Source: Haberlea rhodopensis | Taxonomy: Eukaryota; Streptophyta; Magnoliopsida; Lamiales; Gesneriaceae | DNA length: 64,000 bases | Assembly: GCA_907163345.1 (NCBI GenBank) | Contig: CAJQUN010001135.1 | Location: 1-64,000 of the forward strand | Direction: 5' to 3' | Part shown: one piece after another, positions 46,651 through 57,659 of the stretch | Layout: each line of letters begins with the position of its first letter | How positions within the stretch are numbered: position 1 is the first letter of the stretch | The notes under the pieces: generated by a model | Seen by the model: only the letters and a program-made list of their open reading frames with translations | The model's database searches: none | Told to the model about the DNA's origin: nothing | Translations under genes and position numbers: made by a program

Positions 46651-47600
46651 CAACTAAAATATATGAAAAATCAAATTTAAAGAGATTTTCATGTACAAGA
46701 AACATAAAAAACATATATGACAGAAAAATCTAAGTTTTCCCTCAACTTCAATCCCATTTTTCTATTTATCTATTAATGATTGACTATTAGGAAGAAAATA
46801 CAATTACTAGTATTTTCTGCTCACTAGCATGTACATGACACTACTTCTAACCATTGAAAGTAAAAAAAATTTCAAGTCCGGTGATATTATGTAGGGAGAA
46901 GTTCTTCTGATTGCAGTCTCCGACCTTAAAATCGACGGGTTTCCCACATTTCTTGTTGTTGTTCTTCCGGTATGGCATAAAAGGGTTCCATGACACCATC
47001 ATATTTGGTTTTGAAGAGACTATCATATTAAATAGTAACAATGTTTAATATATTAGATTCTTGAAGAAAATATATTTTCACTATCCATTTTTCAGATGAC
47101 TTGACTCCACTACACTACCTTTGCTACTCATATCATGTGAAGGGGTGATGGTGTGGTAGCCACTTTAGGTGAATTAATCTACATGGCCCATAAAGGAAAA
47201 GGTAGCAAAATAAAAATAAAAAAGCAAAGGGGAATTATATGTGGAATCTCTAGTGATTGAGATTGGGCTCCCCCTTTATTGGACATGCATCATGACCCTT
47301 GTATCATGCATTGTCTCTCTCTCTCTCTCTCTCTTGTCTACCCCACCTTAGGCCCCTCCATCTACACTCGTACAAAAGGTGATTAAAGATAGGGGAAATT
47401 AAATATGCACTTTTATAATGCAACAACTTAAGCAAAATTTTATCATCATTTGATTCAAGAAAACTCTTACCTTTTCTTTTGAGATTTTAATGTTGGGCAC
47501 GCAAAAAAAATCACGTTTAAAAAATGAATGTGATAAAGATGTGTATGCTATGTTGAATGTATGATAAGACTGTAATAGATAAAATAAGGTACAAATATAT
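46651..47600. other. Non-coding DNA with a (TC)n microsatellite
   Basis: Apart from the microsatellite at 47314-47334 nothing is recognised. Confidence 0.4.
47314..47334. repeat. Microsatellite (TC)10
   Basis: Uninterrupted CT dinucleotides. Confidence 0.95.
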
Positions 47601-47938
47601 TTGAGCTAAAGTAGGTGTGACTTGTATATTGGAGAAGATACAAGAAAGTCGGTTATGATGGTTTGGTCATGTACGATGTATGCCGAATAATACACCTGCC
47701 CGTCGAGTAAAGTCTATGAATTTCGGCCATTCACGAGAGCATGAGAAAGATCGAAGAAGACGTAACTAAAAATTATATACAAGGATTTTCTAGTCCTAAG
47801 TGATTATCGAGGATACTATGACCAAAAGAAGCTCCTAGATAAAACTGATGCATGTGTGACCCGCTGGCTTCCTTCTATGGTTCATGTACTTTATCTCAAC
47901 CATTGAGATTTAAGGTTTAGAAATTATTGTTGTAACTT
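47600..47938 (+). mobile_element. RTE-type LINE 3' end (copy 3), decayed
   Basis: The start aligns with copies 1 and 2 (KIQESR, then WFGHV), followed by a broken coding end and the degenerate 3' region GTTCATGTACTTTATCTCAACC and ATTGTTGTAAC. Older than the other two copies by its divergence. Confidence 0.65.
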
Positions 47939-47959
47939 TGAGTAACACGACATTATAAG

Positions 47960-48286
47960 GAATTTTGATTGCACGTTGACATAATTGGCTTAATGGAATT
48001 GTGGAATCAGATGTGGCTTTGGTAGTTCAATCTATCAACAGGCCATTGGATGTTCACCCAGATGCGCCTATAATTGAATATATTTGAACCTTCTATGCTG
48101 ATAGCAATGTATTTGTTGTAACTCATTGTAGGCGCACTTCTAATCTTATAACTCACGAGCTAGCTTCTAGTGCTGTTTTGTCTGGCCATATTCCCAATTC
48201 GGTTGAATCTTGCCCTTTCTTTTTGAAGGATTTTGTATATTCTGATGTTTAATTTAATAGATTTTTCTGGTTAAAAAAAAAGAAAT
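47960..48286 (+). mobile_element. L1-type LINE 3' end with RNase H-like remnant
   Basis: Frames at about 48000-48250 read ESDVALVVQSINRP, FYADSNVFVVTHCRRTSN and ITHELASSAV, the RNase H-like (RVT_3) end of plant LINEs. A T-rich 3' UTR and an A9 tail at about 48275-48283 follow. One in-frame stop is present near 48087. Confidence 0.7.
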
Positions 48287-49235
48287 CATATTTCTAATTT
48301 ATTTAATATTTTATGATACAACTTTTTTTCTTTTCTTTTTCTATTTAACAATATAAATCGCATTTTGAAAACCAACAATGGAAAGATGTTGGCATTTGAT
48401 CGGACGTTGAGTCACAATAGAGGGTCAGATGGTTTAAGTGGCATAATTTCCCAAACCCAGGCATTGCTCAGACATTTTAAATAAACGTGAACTCTATTCA
48501 CGCCTGGAGACTGTTGTTAATATTTTATTTAAAATTATTAATAAGATTGCTCTTTTATAATTCCTTTAATTTATATTAGTATTTTCCCTTGTTAGATTAG
48601 TTTAGATCGTCAGCTTGTCTCTTGTCTGCCCATGAATTCAGCAGCAGTACGAACTGTTGCCCTATTGGAGAATCTCCGACGTCATTGCTCATGCAAAAAT
48701 AATAACAATCAAAACCGTAGGCGGATATTCAAATAGAGGGGAAGCGAGAGGAAGGTATTTACATTTAGTTTTTATATCATACAAAGATTTTTCCAATCAA
48801 AAATAAAAATTTGAACCTGTCGCTAAGAGATTAAATTGAGCAAAATTGTTAATGCTATACGGAACACACTGAAGATAACCATTTGAAAACTGAATAATTA
48901 TCTGGCAAATTATTTGAAATTTTAGCCAGTTAAACCATATTCCATAGTGAAATCAAAGCAGTAAAGTAATAATATATATTTAAAAAACCTACAGTTTGCC
49001 TCCTTGAATAAAAATCCTACAATTTTGTCGTCTTCAATCACATGACTATATTCACTCCCGGTTAGGAGAGCATAAGATTTGTGGATGTTTGAAGGCGGCA
49101 TGATCATTCTTCATTCTCCCGTCTTTTAATCCGAGGAGTATGTTAGTTTTCTTTCATCTACCGATTTTGTAGTTTTCACCGATTCTAGGTTTGCAAACTG
49201 ATATTTACAACTTACAACTTGCAAATATTGTCAAT
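48287..49235. other. AT-rich spacer
   Basis: No supported gene. Nothing recognised beyond simple AT-rich sequence. Confidence 0.4.
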
Positions 49236-49240
49236 CAAAT

Positions 49241-49579
49241 AGTTGAGAATTGTCCCACGTTGAAAGTTTAGAAGCTATGCTAACTCTTTATAAGATACAC
49301 GAGCTACTTCACTCATTGACGTTTGGTTATGAGTTGGAACCCCATATATTCTTAACATGGTATCATAGCAGGCTTCTCATGACTACTCCGTCCGCATGCT
49401 CATCGTCACCCATGTTATCAGTTCACATGTTTGACTTATATAATATCACACGTGAGAGTGCGTGTTGAGAATTGTCCCACATTGAGAGTTTAGAAGCCAT
49501 GCTAGCTCTTTATAAAATACATGTGCTACTCCACTAATTGTCAATTGGTTTTGAGTTGAAATCTCATATATTCTTAACA
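49241..49579 (+). mobile_element. Complete TRIM retrotransposon, TSD CAAAT
   Basis: LTR1 is 49241-49357 and LTR2 is 49463-49579, each 117 bp and about 85-90% alike. They begin (A/T)GTTGAGAATTGTCCCAC and end TTCTTAACA. A primer-binding site TGGTATCATAGC (49358-49369) directly follows LTR1, and a purine-rich GTGAGAGTGCG precedes LTR2. CAAAT flanks the element at 49236-49240 and 49580-49584. There is no coding capacity, which defines a TRIM. Confidence 0.92.
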
Positions 49580-49785
49580 CAAATTCCAAGTTTTACATCA
49601 ATATCACGTCCGATTACAATGTTTCGACAATAATGGCATGAGAATCACTCTAAAACTGTGAAACTCGATATAATAGTGAGTGATTCTAACTCTTTATGCA
49701 ACAATTAACAATGGAGTAAAAGCTCTAACCCTCTTCATTGTTAAGTACTTAAGTTTTATATCTACTATGCAGCTTAAAGGGTAGA

Positions 49786-49790
<5 letters not shown>

Positions 49791-49862
<72 letters not shown>
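49791..49862. repeat. Microsatellite (AT)36
   Basis: About 72 bp of alternating AT. Confidence 0.95.
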
Positions 49863-49864
<2 letters not shown>

Positions 49865-50225
49865 AGATTATATCCTTACAACCAATGTAGAATATAGTAT
49901 GGTTGGAAGGATAAAATATTGCAACTTTGTAAGTAAAGGGATTCTATAAGTATCTAGTATAAATTTCAAATATTATATACAATATGTTGATGGATATGAT
50001 GAATATCGGATTCAAATAAATGCTTAGGGTAATCATGAATATCGATTGGTCATCATCCATAATTCGAATTTTACAAATCCCTAAGGATCCCTTGCAAAAT
50101 CTATCTGCGAGTTTGTTGGATAATTCACAAAAGTTAGATACTTTGGGAAAAAACACACATTTAAGTTGGTCAAAGTCTTGAGCTTATGCGATGATTCACT
50201 TCTCCAGCTCACCTCTTAGTATACC
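49863..50225. other. AT-rich spacer
   Basis: Nothing recognised. Confidence 0.4.
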
Positions 50226-50229
50226 TGTT

Positions 50230-50460
50230 TTTGTTCTCACCTATGATGCACGGACACTCTTAAAAATCACTCGTTACAATGTCGAACACTTCTCGACATT
50301 CCTCGTACACGTGTCGGACACGTCATGTAACGTGTCAATTATTTTATTAATAAAATAATATCGGACACTCGTGTCGTACACTATTCTCAAAATCAGACAC
50401 CCATGTCGGACATGACTAATGGGCGTGTCCGAGCCGTGTCCGAAACAGAAAGGACATTTT
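50230..50460. mobile_element. MITE-like repeat rich in CGTGTCCGACACG words
   Basis: CTATGATGCACGGACAC at 50242-50258, then several forms of GTGTCGGACACG in both orientations. The pattern is typical of a widespread plant MITE whose ends read TATGAAGCACGGACAC. The right end is missing. Confidence 0.45.
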
Positions 50461-50549
50461 TGGGTAATAATTGTATAATTTAAAAAGTTTTTGGCTAAAA
50501 TGAAATTTAGAGGTATTATTTAAACTCTATTTAATTGAAGTAATATACT

Positions 50550-51200
50550 GTTGGTTAGGGGTTTTAAAGATGACAAAACAAACCAGACCAATAAAGTCAA
50601 TGACAAAACAGACCGGATCGATACAGACCAGATCGATACAGACCAGATCGATGTCAACCAGATCAGAACAGACCAGATCAATGCAGAACAGATCAGAACT
50701 TACTAAGTTAGTAAACTTCGTTCATCAGTCCGAATAATCAATTTATTGAAGCATTTAATGTTGCATTTAATACTGAAAACGACCAAGGACTGAAGATTAC
50801 CTTAAATGGTAAATAGACAAAGGAGGTCTTATCTGACAAGCGCCGAAAGAACAGACCAGAAGGGAAAATGTCTAAAATAGAAGACTGCAGCTTGTTCAGA
50901 GATTGACCAAATTATAGAGTTGCAAACAAAATGAAATATTGTCGTTGGCAGAAATGCTTATATATAGGTGCAACTTAAAATGTTCAAAAGGACGGATACA
51001 AGAGATTCAAAATGATGTATGTTCATATTAAAAGTCATGTTCTTTCAACACGCATACTCAACCCGATTACAAAAAGAAGCTAGTCCCAGACACAAGAGTC
51101 TAATAATTACAAGTCACCAAAACAAAGTTAAAACTATAAATGGAAGATAATTTTAAGTGGATTAGAGTACCATTAGTCATTCAATGTACTAACCATCTTA
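50550..51200 (+). mobile_element. LTR-like segment with ACAGACCAGATCGAT repeats
   Basis: TGTTGGTTAGGGG at 50550 is followed by a run of five to seven degenerate ACCAGATC units (about 50590-50700) and a TATATATAGG box at 50960. This suits an LTR-type promoter region. No TSD or matching 3' end was found, so the borders are provisional. Confidence 0.4.
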
Positions 51201-51224
51201 AGATACCCGATCTCATGGATCAGG

Positions 51225-51350
51225 GGCGAAACTTCATAGAGATTAGGCAGGGCTTCAGCCCTGTCTAACCCCATCCTTGTAGCTATCAGCCCTTATCCTT
51301 AATATCCAATATAAAATTTTTATGTAGCCAATCATTCTTTTTTTTTTTTT
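51225..51350. mobile_element. Fragment of the AGGGGCG hAT-like family
   Basis: CAGGGGCGAAACTTCATAGAG and the palindromic GGGCTTCAGCCC recall the left end of the element at 23008. The right end is absent. Confidence 0.45.
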
Positions 51351-51530
51351 CCAAAAATATTTTCCCCCATTCGTCTCTTGCATCGATTCGCGGCATTTAT
51401 GAAGTAGTCGGTTTCTTTTTTGATGGTGTTGGGATTTGATTTCTCATTTGTTTTCCAAGAGTTGTGTAAGAGTCTTTCTTTATTAGCTTTTGTTATTCTT
51501 GTAGTTGTCATTTGATTTTAAAAGTCCGGA

Positions 51531-51745
51531 GATATTCAATCTAGACTTTTATATATTTTATAAAAGTATACTGATATTCAATCTAGACTTTTATGTACTC
51601 TATACAAGTCTATCGGTATTCAAAATAGATTTTTATAGAGTTTTTAAAAGTAATGTGGTATTCAGACATGACTTTTAAATACTCTATAAAAGTCTAAAGA
51701 TATCCAAATGTCAATAGACTTTTAATGACTCTATATAATTCTTTT
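51531..51745. repeat. Tandem repeat, about 43-bp unit, five degenerate copies
   Basis: Units start near 51531, 51573, 51616, 51659 and 51700. Each reads roughly TATTCAATCTAGACTTTTAT then ACTCTATAAAAGTCTA. Single related units occur at 62575-62730 and 63885-64000. The motif is that of a plant MITE family with GGGTGTATTCAAT-type ends. Confidence 0.7.
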
Positions 51746-52320
51746 AAATATAAACATTGAAGCTCTATGTACAACTCTAAAAAGTAAAAAATTCTCATTT
51801 ATTCAAACCACATGAGTGTAAATTGTCTATTTACAAACCACATTGTGTAAACTGTATATTTACAAGCTACATAAATAAAGTATCTATTAGCGATAACAAA
51901 TATGGTAAATTACCAATCATTCATAATTTTAATATTTTTTTTAAAAAAAGATGTCACTGATATTACTAGCAACAAGTTCCAAGCTGCAAATTTCCGATTA
52001 CAAGAATTAAACGCCTAAGATGAGAGGTATTGGAAACATTCAAACTCAATTATCCAAAAATTTTTCGAGACAGGGGGTTTGGGGAAAGAAATACATGCAT
52101 AGCACCTTTTTAGGATTTTATAAACTCAAGAACCAAATCAAAATTTAGAAATATTAATGTAAAGACAAACTTACATTCAGTTTTGAAGAAGCAAGTGATA
52201 GATTATTAACTAATCTCTTCATGCAAGCTGTCTATACACACACACACAGTAGGGTATAAAAAAATTGTGCAGGACCATGATGGAAATCGATGGGGTGGGA
52301 CGAATATTAGTATCGTTTGA
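51746..52320. other. AT-rich spacer
   Basis: An (AC)7 tract lies at about 52234-52248. No gene recognised. Confidence 0.4.
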
Positions 52321-53377
52321 TTGGATGAGACTGTTAGTTTCTATCCGATGATTCAATTTGGGACACGACATTCTTTAATAAAAGGAAAATGTATGTTCCA
52401 TGCAGAGGGGTTTGCTTATGATGGCAGTGGATGGTTTGCTAGTGGGTTCGGCCGTGGCTGTGGGTTAGCCGATGGTGATGAAGGTGGTTTGTGTTTAGGG
52501 GGTGTTTTGGGTGGTGGCGTTTGGTTTGGTTGTGGGGTAGGTTGTGGTCTTGGGGGTGCAGCTCGTTGTGGTTGGGGTGAGGTCGAAGGTGGTGGTGGAG
52601 GTGATTTTGGAGGTTGGTATGGGTTTGGCGGCGGTGGTTGGCCAATTGTTGACTTTACTGGTGGTTATGATGGAGGCGGTGACCAAATATAGGTGGGTTA
52701 TACTACTCTAGCGGTGGTTGCGACGCAACCCCACCGACTTATCCAGGATTTGGGGGCAACCTAGACATTCTTTTGTGTCCGTATACGCAATCGTACAAGC
52801 TCCCTACTTTTGCTAACATTTTATATGTGTCTATTATGTGTAAATCTAGTTTTTTTGTTTCTGTATAGTTCTGATTATGTATGTATTTGTCCTATGGTGT
52901 CTGTCCCTGATTTATTATGGGATATTTTTTTGTTGTTATATTCGGGGCCATTTCAATTGGTCATGTGCTGGAGTATAATCTGGGTTTGACTATGGAGCCT
53001 GACGATTTCGCGTGCCATCCAGTTGTATGACTTTTAGTAAGGGTTTTGGATGCGAGAGCTTGTGCGTTTGTCGTCTCTCTATCAGTTTATGCTCTTCGTT
53101 TATCCCTATGTGTACCTTCACTTGTATTGGAAGGTAGTTCACTTATTGGTTCCTACTTTGGGTTTAATGGTTTGAAGGGATTGGCTTTGGCTTTGGTGGC
53201 TTTTGCAACTTTCTGGTCAACATGTGATTCTGCAGTTATTTCATTTCTTGTTCCACTTGCCGGCCTATGTTAGTTTGGTTGCATGTGGTTTTTATGGTTG
53301 ATGTCGTTTCTGTCCTTTGTTGTAATTGTCGGTTGGCTAACTTTCGTTAATATATTATCTTTTACTTAAAAAAAAAA
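52321..53377 (+). mobile_element. Possible LINE-derived segment with Gly-rich frame and poly(A) tail
   Basis: The frame 52321-52692 is Gly/Trp-rich (GGGVWFGCGVGCGLGG). The downstream region has no domain but ends TTAATATATTATCTTTTACTT plus an A10 tail at about 53368-53377, like plant L1 3' ends. It could be a 5'-truncated LINE or a retrocopy of a Gly-rich protein mRNA. Composition alone does not prove a gene, and the antisense frame is equally long (His-rich). Confidence 0.35.
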
Positions 53378-53459
53378 GAATAATTAAAGGATGCACTCGC
53401 CCTTCGTATCCCAAAACTATCACACTCCTTAAAATGTTGGGAGGTCTCAAATTCGATAC

Positions 53460-53795
53460 CTTTCATTTGATGGGCTTGGGACTTTGTCCCACATCGAAGA
53501 AAGCAAAAAATCCAAATCTTTTACTATAAAAGGAGGCTTTAGGCTTCAGTTAATTGTATCATTCAATAGCTTGTCTAGCAATTTTTGGCTTTAGATAAAT
53601 TTCTCACTTGTTTTTTAGAGTCTTGTAAAATTCTTAGTATGGTCTGTGGTTGCCGTTGTAGCTGATATTTCATATCAGATAAATTTTCTTAGGTGTCCTT
53701 CTTGTAAAGGGAGATGTGTGAGTTATAAAGTGTGGCTAGTGAGAAATCTTTGTGGGTGTGTTTGGGGTGAGAAGAAAAATTGTGTGGTTGTAAAA
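53460..53795 (+). mobile_element. LTR-like fragment with TTTGTCCCACATCGAAG and TATA box
   Basis: GGGACTTTGTCCCACATCG, then TATAAAAGGAGG (53526-53537), is a pairing seen in LTRs of several plant retroelements and TRIMs. No second LTR or TSD is found. Confidence 0.4.
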
Positions 53796-54369
53796 ATTTT
53801 CCCATAAGCTGCGTTTGGTTACCTGGATTAAGCCTTGATTGGGTAGTGATTAGCCTATAATCAAGTGTTTGGTTACATCTTCAACAATCCATCATTTTCC
53901 CACAGGCCAGGTATAAACCACTATGTAAGGTTGAAAAGGCATACTTCCAACATCTAAGTATTTGGAATCCATTTTTGCACAGTAAACGTGATATGAAGGC
54001 AAAATGACATATTTGTTCTAAATCTTCCCCCAAAAAGCAAATCGAAGGACAGACATGAGTGAAGTTCCCAATCGTAGAGTTTGATCAGTCAATCTTTGAA
54101 ACATACATTTTAGAAGTCGCGATTTCATGTTCCGTAAGTATGCTCAACTTCAAGGAATACTAGTTTGCGTCATGTTCTTCATTTCTCTATTTGATTTTGG
54201 GCTCTTGAAATTTTTGGGTTTTGTCTATGGCATCATTTGTTATCCAATATTTTTTCTGATAGAATTTGAATTTTTGCTAAACTTATTGAATTTTATGTGA
54301 GTTTTTATGATATATATGTGTGTGTGGTTTGCAATTTTTTTAGGAGTGAAATGATTCTTTTAGATAATC

Positions 54370-55247
54370 AACCACGAAACCCTCGTCGCCTTGGTTACTA
54401 CGCTCAATCATCATGGGTACTTTCAGATACTGTTATTGCCAAAAACTCCAACATTTTTCAAGTCAAGTCGAGGAATTTCAATGCATAATCACGCAAACAA
54501 AAGTATATGCTTCCTTGACTTGCAGGCACATAATTTTCCATCCCATTTGGACCACATTTACCTTCTTACTAAAATTGCATGAAAAATTAATTTCTTCCAC
54601 CACTCTTAGATAATCTGAAACCAACACTTCAACTCCTATATGCTAATGAAGCTTAGAATGCCATAATGATTCCAAAATTAACTAATAAAACTTTGAAATG
54701 GTGCGTTCTAATACATTAACTTATTCAAAATTCTATTGTTAAATCCTCTTTCCCTTATTAATCAACTCATAAAGCACAAAACATTAGAAATGTAGCATTA
54801 TAATCTTACTTCAAGCTGATTGTTTGCTAAATCGAACAACTACAGTCAAAACATTAACTTTCTTCTAAATCACCATTATATTGTAACTAAACTTTGTTAT
54901 ATCCTCTCCGTATTTTGTTGTTCTTCATTTCTCCATAGAAGATTTCTCCAACAAACAGGAACTAGAGTAGGAAAAAGACGAAAAACCCATATCAACCTCT
55001 CAAAATACACAAAATTGTCAACTTTGAAAACAAATGGCAGAGCCCAGAAATCAAACTAATTATCACAAAACTAAAAGTCAATCGATGCAGATGAAGCAGT
55101 TTATCAACAAATTATTCACCAAAAAAAGATAGAATATCACAATAAACCTTAAAATATGTTGGAGTTTTTGGCAATGACAGTACCTGAAAGTACCCATGCT
55201 GATTGAGCGTAGTGACCAAGGCGACGAGGGTTTCGCGTGGTTTTTAT
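54370..55247. repeat. Inner inverted repeat, arms about 90 bp
   Basis: 54370-54456 (CGAAACCCTCGTCGCCTTGG onward) and 55155-55247 are inverted copies at more than 90% identity. They enclose about 700 bp of AT-rich DNA. Both arms keep the same open frame (TTLNXHGYFQ), which hints at a duplicated coding segment of unknown protein. Confidence 0.75.
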
Positions 55248-55481
55248 TTTTTTAACCCAAAAAATAAAATCGTTTATCAAAATAACCCCTTTTTAAACTT
55301 TTCACCAAAATAACCTAAAACGTCATCTCAAATGACGTCTTTGTGAAGACACCATCTGGTATGACGTCTTCGATGGAATTTTTTTTTCCTGAAGACGCCA
55401 TTCTGCAATAATCCATGTTTTTGACTTGATTTTGTTCACTAACATGTTTCATAGATGATATATGTTTTATAAGGCTGTTAA

Positions 55482-55858
55482 TTATTTTGTTTCTTATTTT
55501 TGGTAGCTTTCTTATTTCTACTCATCAAATGTAGATTAGTCGATTTTTTATATTTTCTAATAATTATTTATAAACCTTTAACTTTAGGATTTGGTTAAAT
55601 CTATCAAAATGAGCTGGGCCCGTTGAGCTGACCCAACCCGATGTGCCAAATAAGTCGGTTGTTGAAACAGAATCTTTCAGCTGCTTATTCAACTCAGCGG
55701 GTTGGGTCAGGTCGACGGACCCAACTCATTTTGATAGATCTAACCAAAACCTAAAAGTTAAAGGTTTATAAATAATTATTAGAAAATAAAAAAAAATCGA
55801 CTAATCTACCTTTGATGAGTGGAAATAAGAAAGCTACCAAAAATAAGAACCAAAATAA
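55482..55858. mobile_element. Palindromic MITE, 377 bp
   Basis: Arms 55482-55645 and 55693-55858 pair almost throughout (for example GATTTGGTTAAATCTATCAAAATGAG, positions 55588-55613, with its inverse at 55726-55751). The centre is also partly palindromic. It starts TTATTTTG and ends CAAAATAA. No clear TSD. It is a foldback-type element nested in the 8.4-kb transposon. Confidence 0.8.
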
Positions 55859-56164
55859 ATAATATATGGACGACGAGACTTGAAGATCATACATGGACGA
55901 TGGTCGTCACGATGGTTCAGTACGTTCGTGACTGAGATTGCGCTCACGTCCATCGCGATGGTTCAGCCGTTCGCCACTCATCGATTTGCGACCACGATGT
56001 TATGTTCATGACGTGCAGCAACAATGGCTCCCTCCTGGAGTAACGTGGGCGGCGGTGCCCGTGTGGTGAGAGAGGAAGCTGATTTTGGAAACCATAATTT
56101 TATAGGGATTTGATGATCTGAAATTTTTTTAAAGATAAAATGAGGGGAGAGTTTTTTCACTGGT

Positions 56165-56450
56165 TTTAAGTCAGATTTTTTAATTTAATAAAAAAAACAT
56201 AGTTATTGGGCTTAGAATAAATTGGTTATTGGGTTTAGAATAAATTGGACCGATAAGAAAATATGTATTGGGCCTGCCTAATAAACTCGGTTTATTCCTA
56301 TCTAATGGGCTCATTATTAATTGGGCTCGTTTTTTTTTTTGGCCAATAATAATTTTCTTTTTTTTTTTTGGCCAAGAATGATAATATATGGACTTTATGG
56401 ATCATGTATGATAATATATGGACTTTGTTGATCATGCAATTTGATGAAAT
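56165..56450. repeat. Short tandem duplications (23 bp and 31 bp)
   Basis: TATTGGGCTTAGAATAAATTGGT (56205-56227) is repeated directly after itself. ATGATAATATATGGACTTTATGG and its neighbour (56378-56440) repeat twice. Confidence 0.6.
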
Positions 56451-56805
56451 ATTATACTACTTGCATGGTTTTATTGGATTTATTATATTCATATTTTTTT
56501 TGTCATATATGATACATTGCGTTTATTTGATTAAGCAAATTATGACATTATTTTTTAATTGTTATATCATGCATGATATCGTGGACTATTTTATTTCGAG
56601 ATTGGTAAAATTTATTAGGATCTTTAATTCGGGGAGAGATGTGAGTGCGGAATTTTCGATCTCAATGAATAAAGAAATAAATAAAGAGAATAATAAAATT
56701 ATTTGGATCCGAGAACTTAGTACCTTATTTGATTGTGCAGTATAAATAAAAAGTGATGGAAACACAAACAGTTTTTTCTGATTACATGGTAGTGGCAAAC
56801 TTGAT

Positions 56806-57545
56806 GTCCAGAACTATGCAATGTGGCATAGAAAAATTCAATATTTCCTCCACAAAGAAAAGATACTTGATCATCTCACTGACATTCAGCCTAAACCAAC
56901 TGAGCCCGAAAAGAGACCCACTACTCAATTTCGTTGCGATATGGGCGCATACAACAAATGGTTGGATCAGGATATGAGTGCGCGCTTAACTATGCTAAGC
57001 TGCATGAACGATAACCTGATTAGGGAATTTGAGAAGTACCCTACAACTAAAGAGCTTTGGGAAGTTATGAAGGTCACATACGGTAGTACTTCGGCAACAA
57101 GATTGAGGGCTCTCACCCTTAAGTTTAACCGGTATGTACTTGACCCAAGGCACAGTTGAACCCACATCTTGATGTGATGAAGGATATGATTCGAGAACTT
57201 CAGAATGTTGGAAGTGAGCTCACAGATGAGCAACAAGTCTTGTCAGTCCTGCGATCGCTACCTGAGCAGACATGGGAACATGTTAAACTTGTGTTGACCC
57301 ACAACGAGCAGATTAAGACGTTCGAGAGTGTTGCTAGTCATTTGAAACTTAAAGCTGGCCTAAGGGAATCTGAACGTGCACAAACAGCTGCCAAACCCCA
57401 AAAGGGTGGACGTTGGATTAAGCAAACTGGTGCTAGACTGGGTAATAACAAGAAACAAGCCCCGACCCCAAAGATTGGCCAGACCAAATTGCGTCGCCGA
57501 GGGAAGAGGGGTGGACAGAAGAACCTAAGCAAAGTGAAATGATAT
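56806..57545 (+). pseudogene. Ty1/copia gag
   Basis: Frames starting near 56806 read YAMWHRKIQYFLHKEKILDHL and YNKWLDQDMSARLTMLSCMND, then KELWEVMKVTYG, with a frameshift near 57155 into MKDMIRELQ, LSVLRSLPEQTWEHVKLVL and a basic tail. This is the UBN2/gag region of copia elements. A stop then precedes a damaged CCHC knuckle (YNCNKMCNFARDC, with one spacing lost). Non-functional. Confidence 0.88.
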
Positions 57546-57659
57546 AACTGCAACAAGATGTGTAACTTCGCTCGTGATTGCACTGAGCCGAAGAAGGTAA
57601 GACTCACTCCTTATTCTCCAAATACTTTTGTTAGTACACATATATTTGTCGCTAATTCT

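Noticed and set aside
49358..49369. Independent tRNA-like signal
   Set aside because: It is the primer-binding site of the TRIM.
55250..55390. TGACGTC-rich patch as a bZIP promoter element
   Set aside because: It is inside the nested transposon with no gene downstream; probably another repeat fragment.
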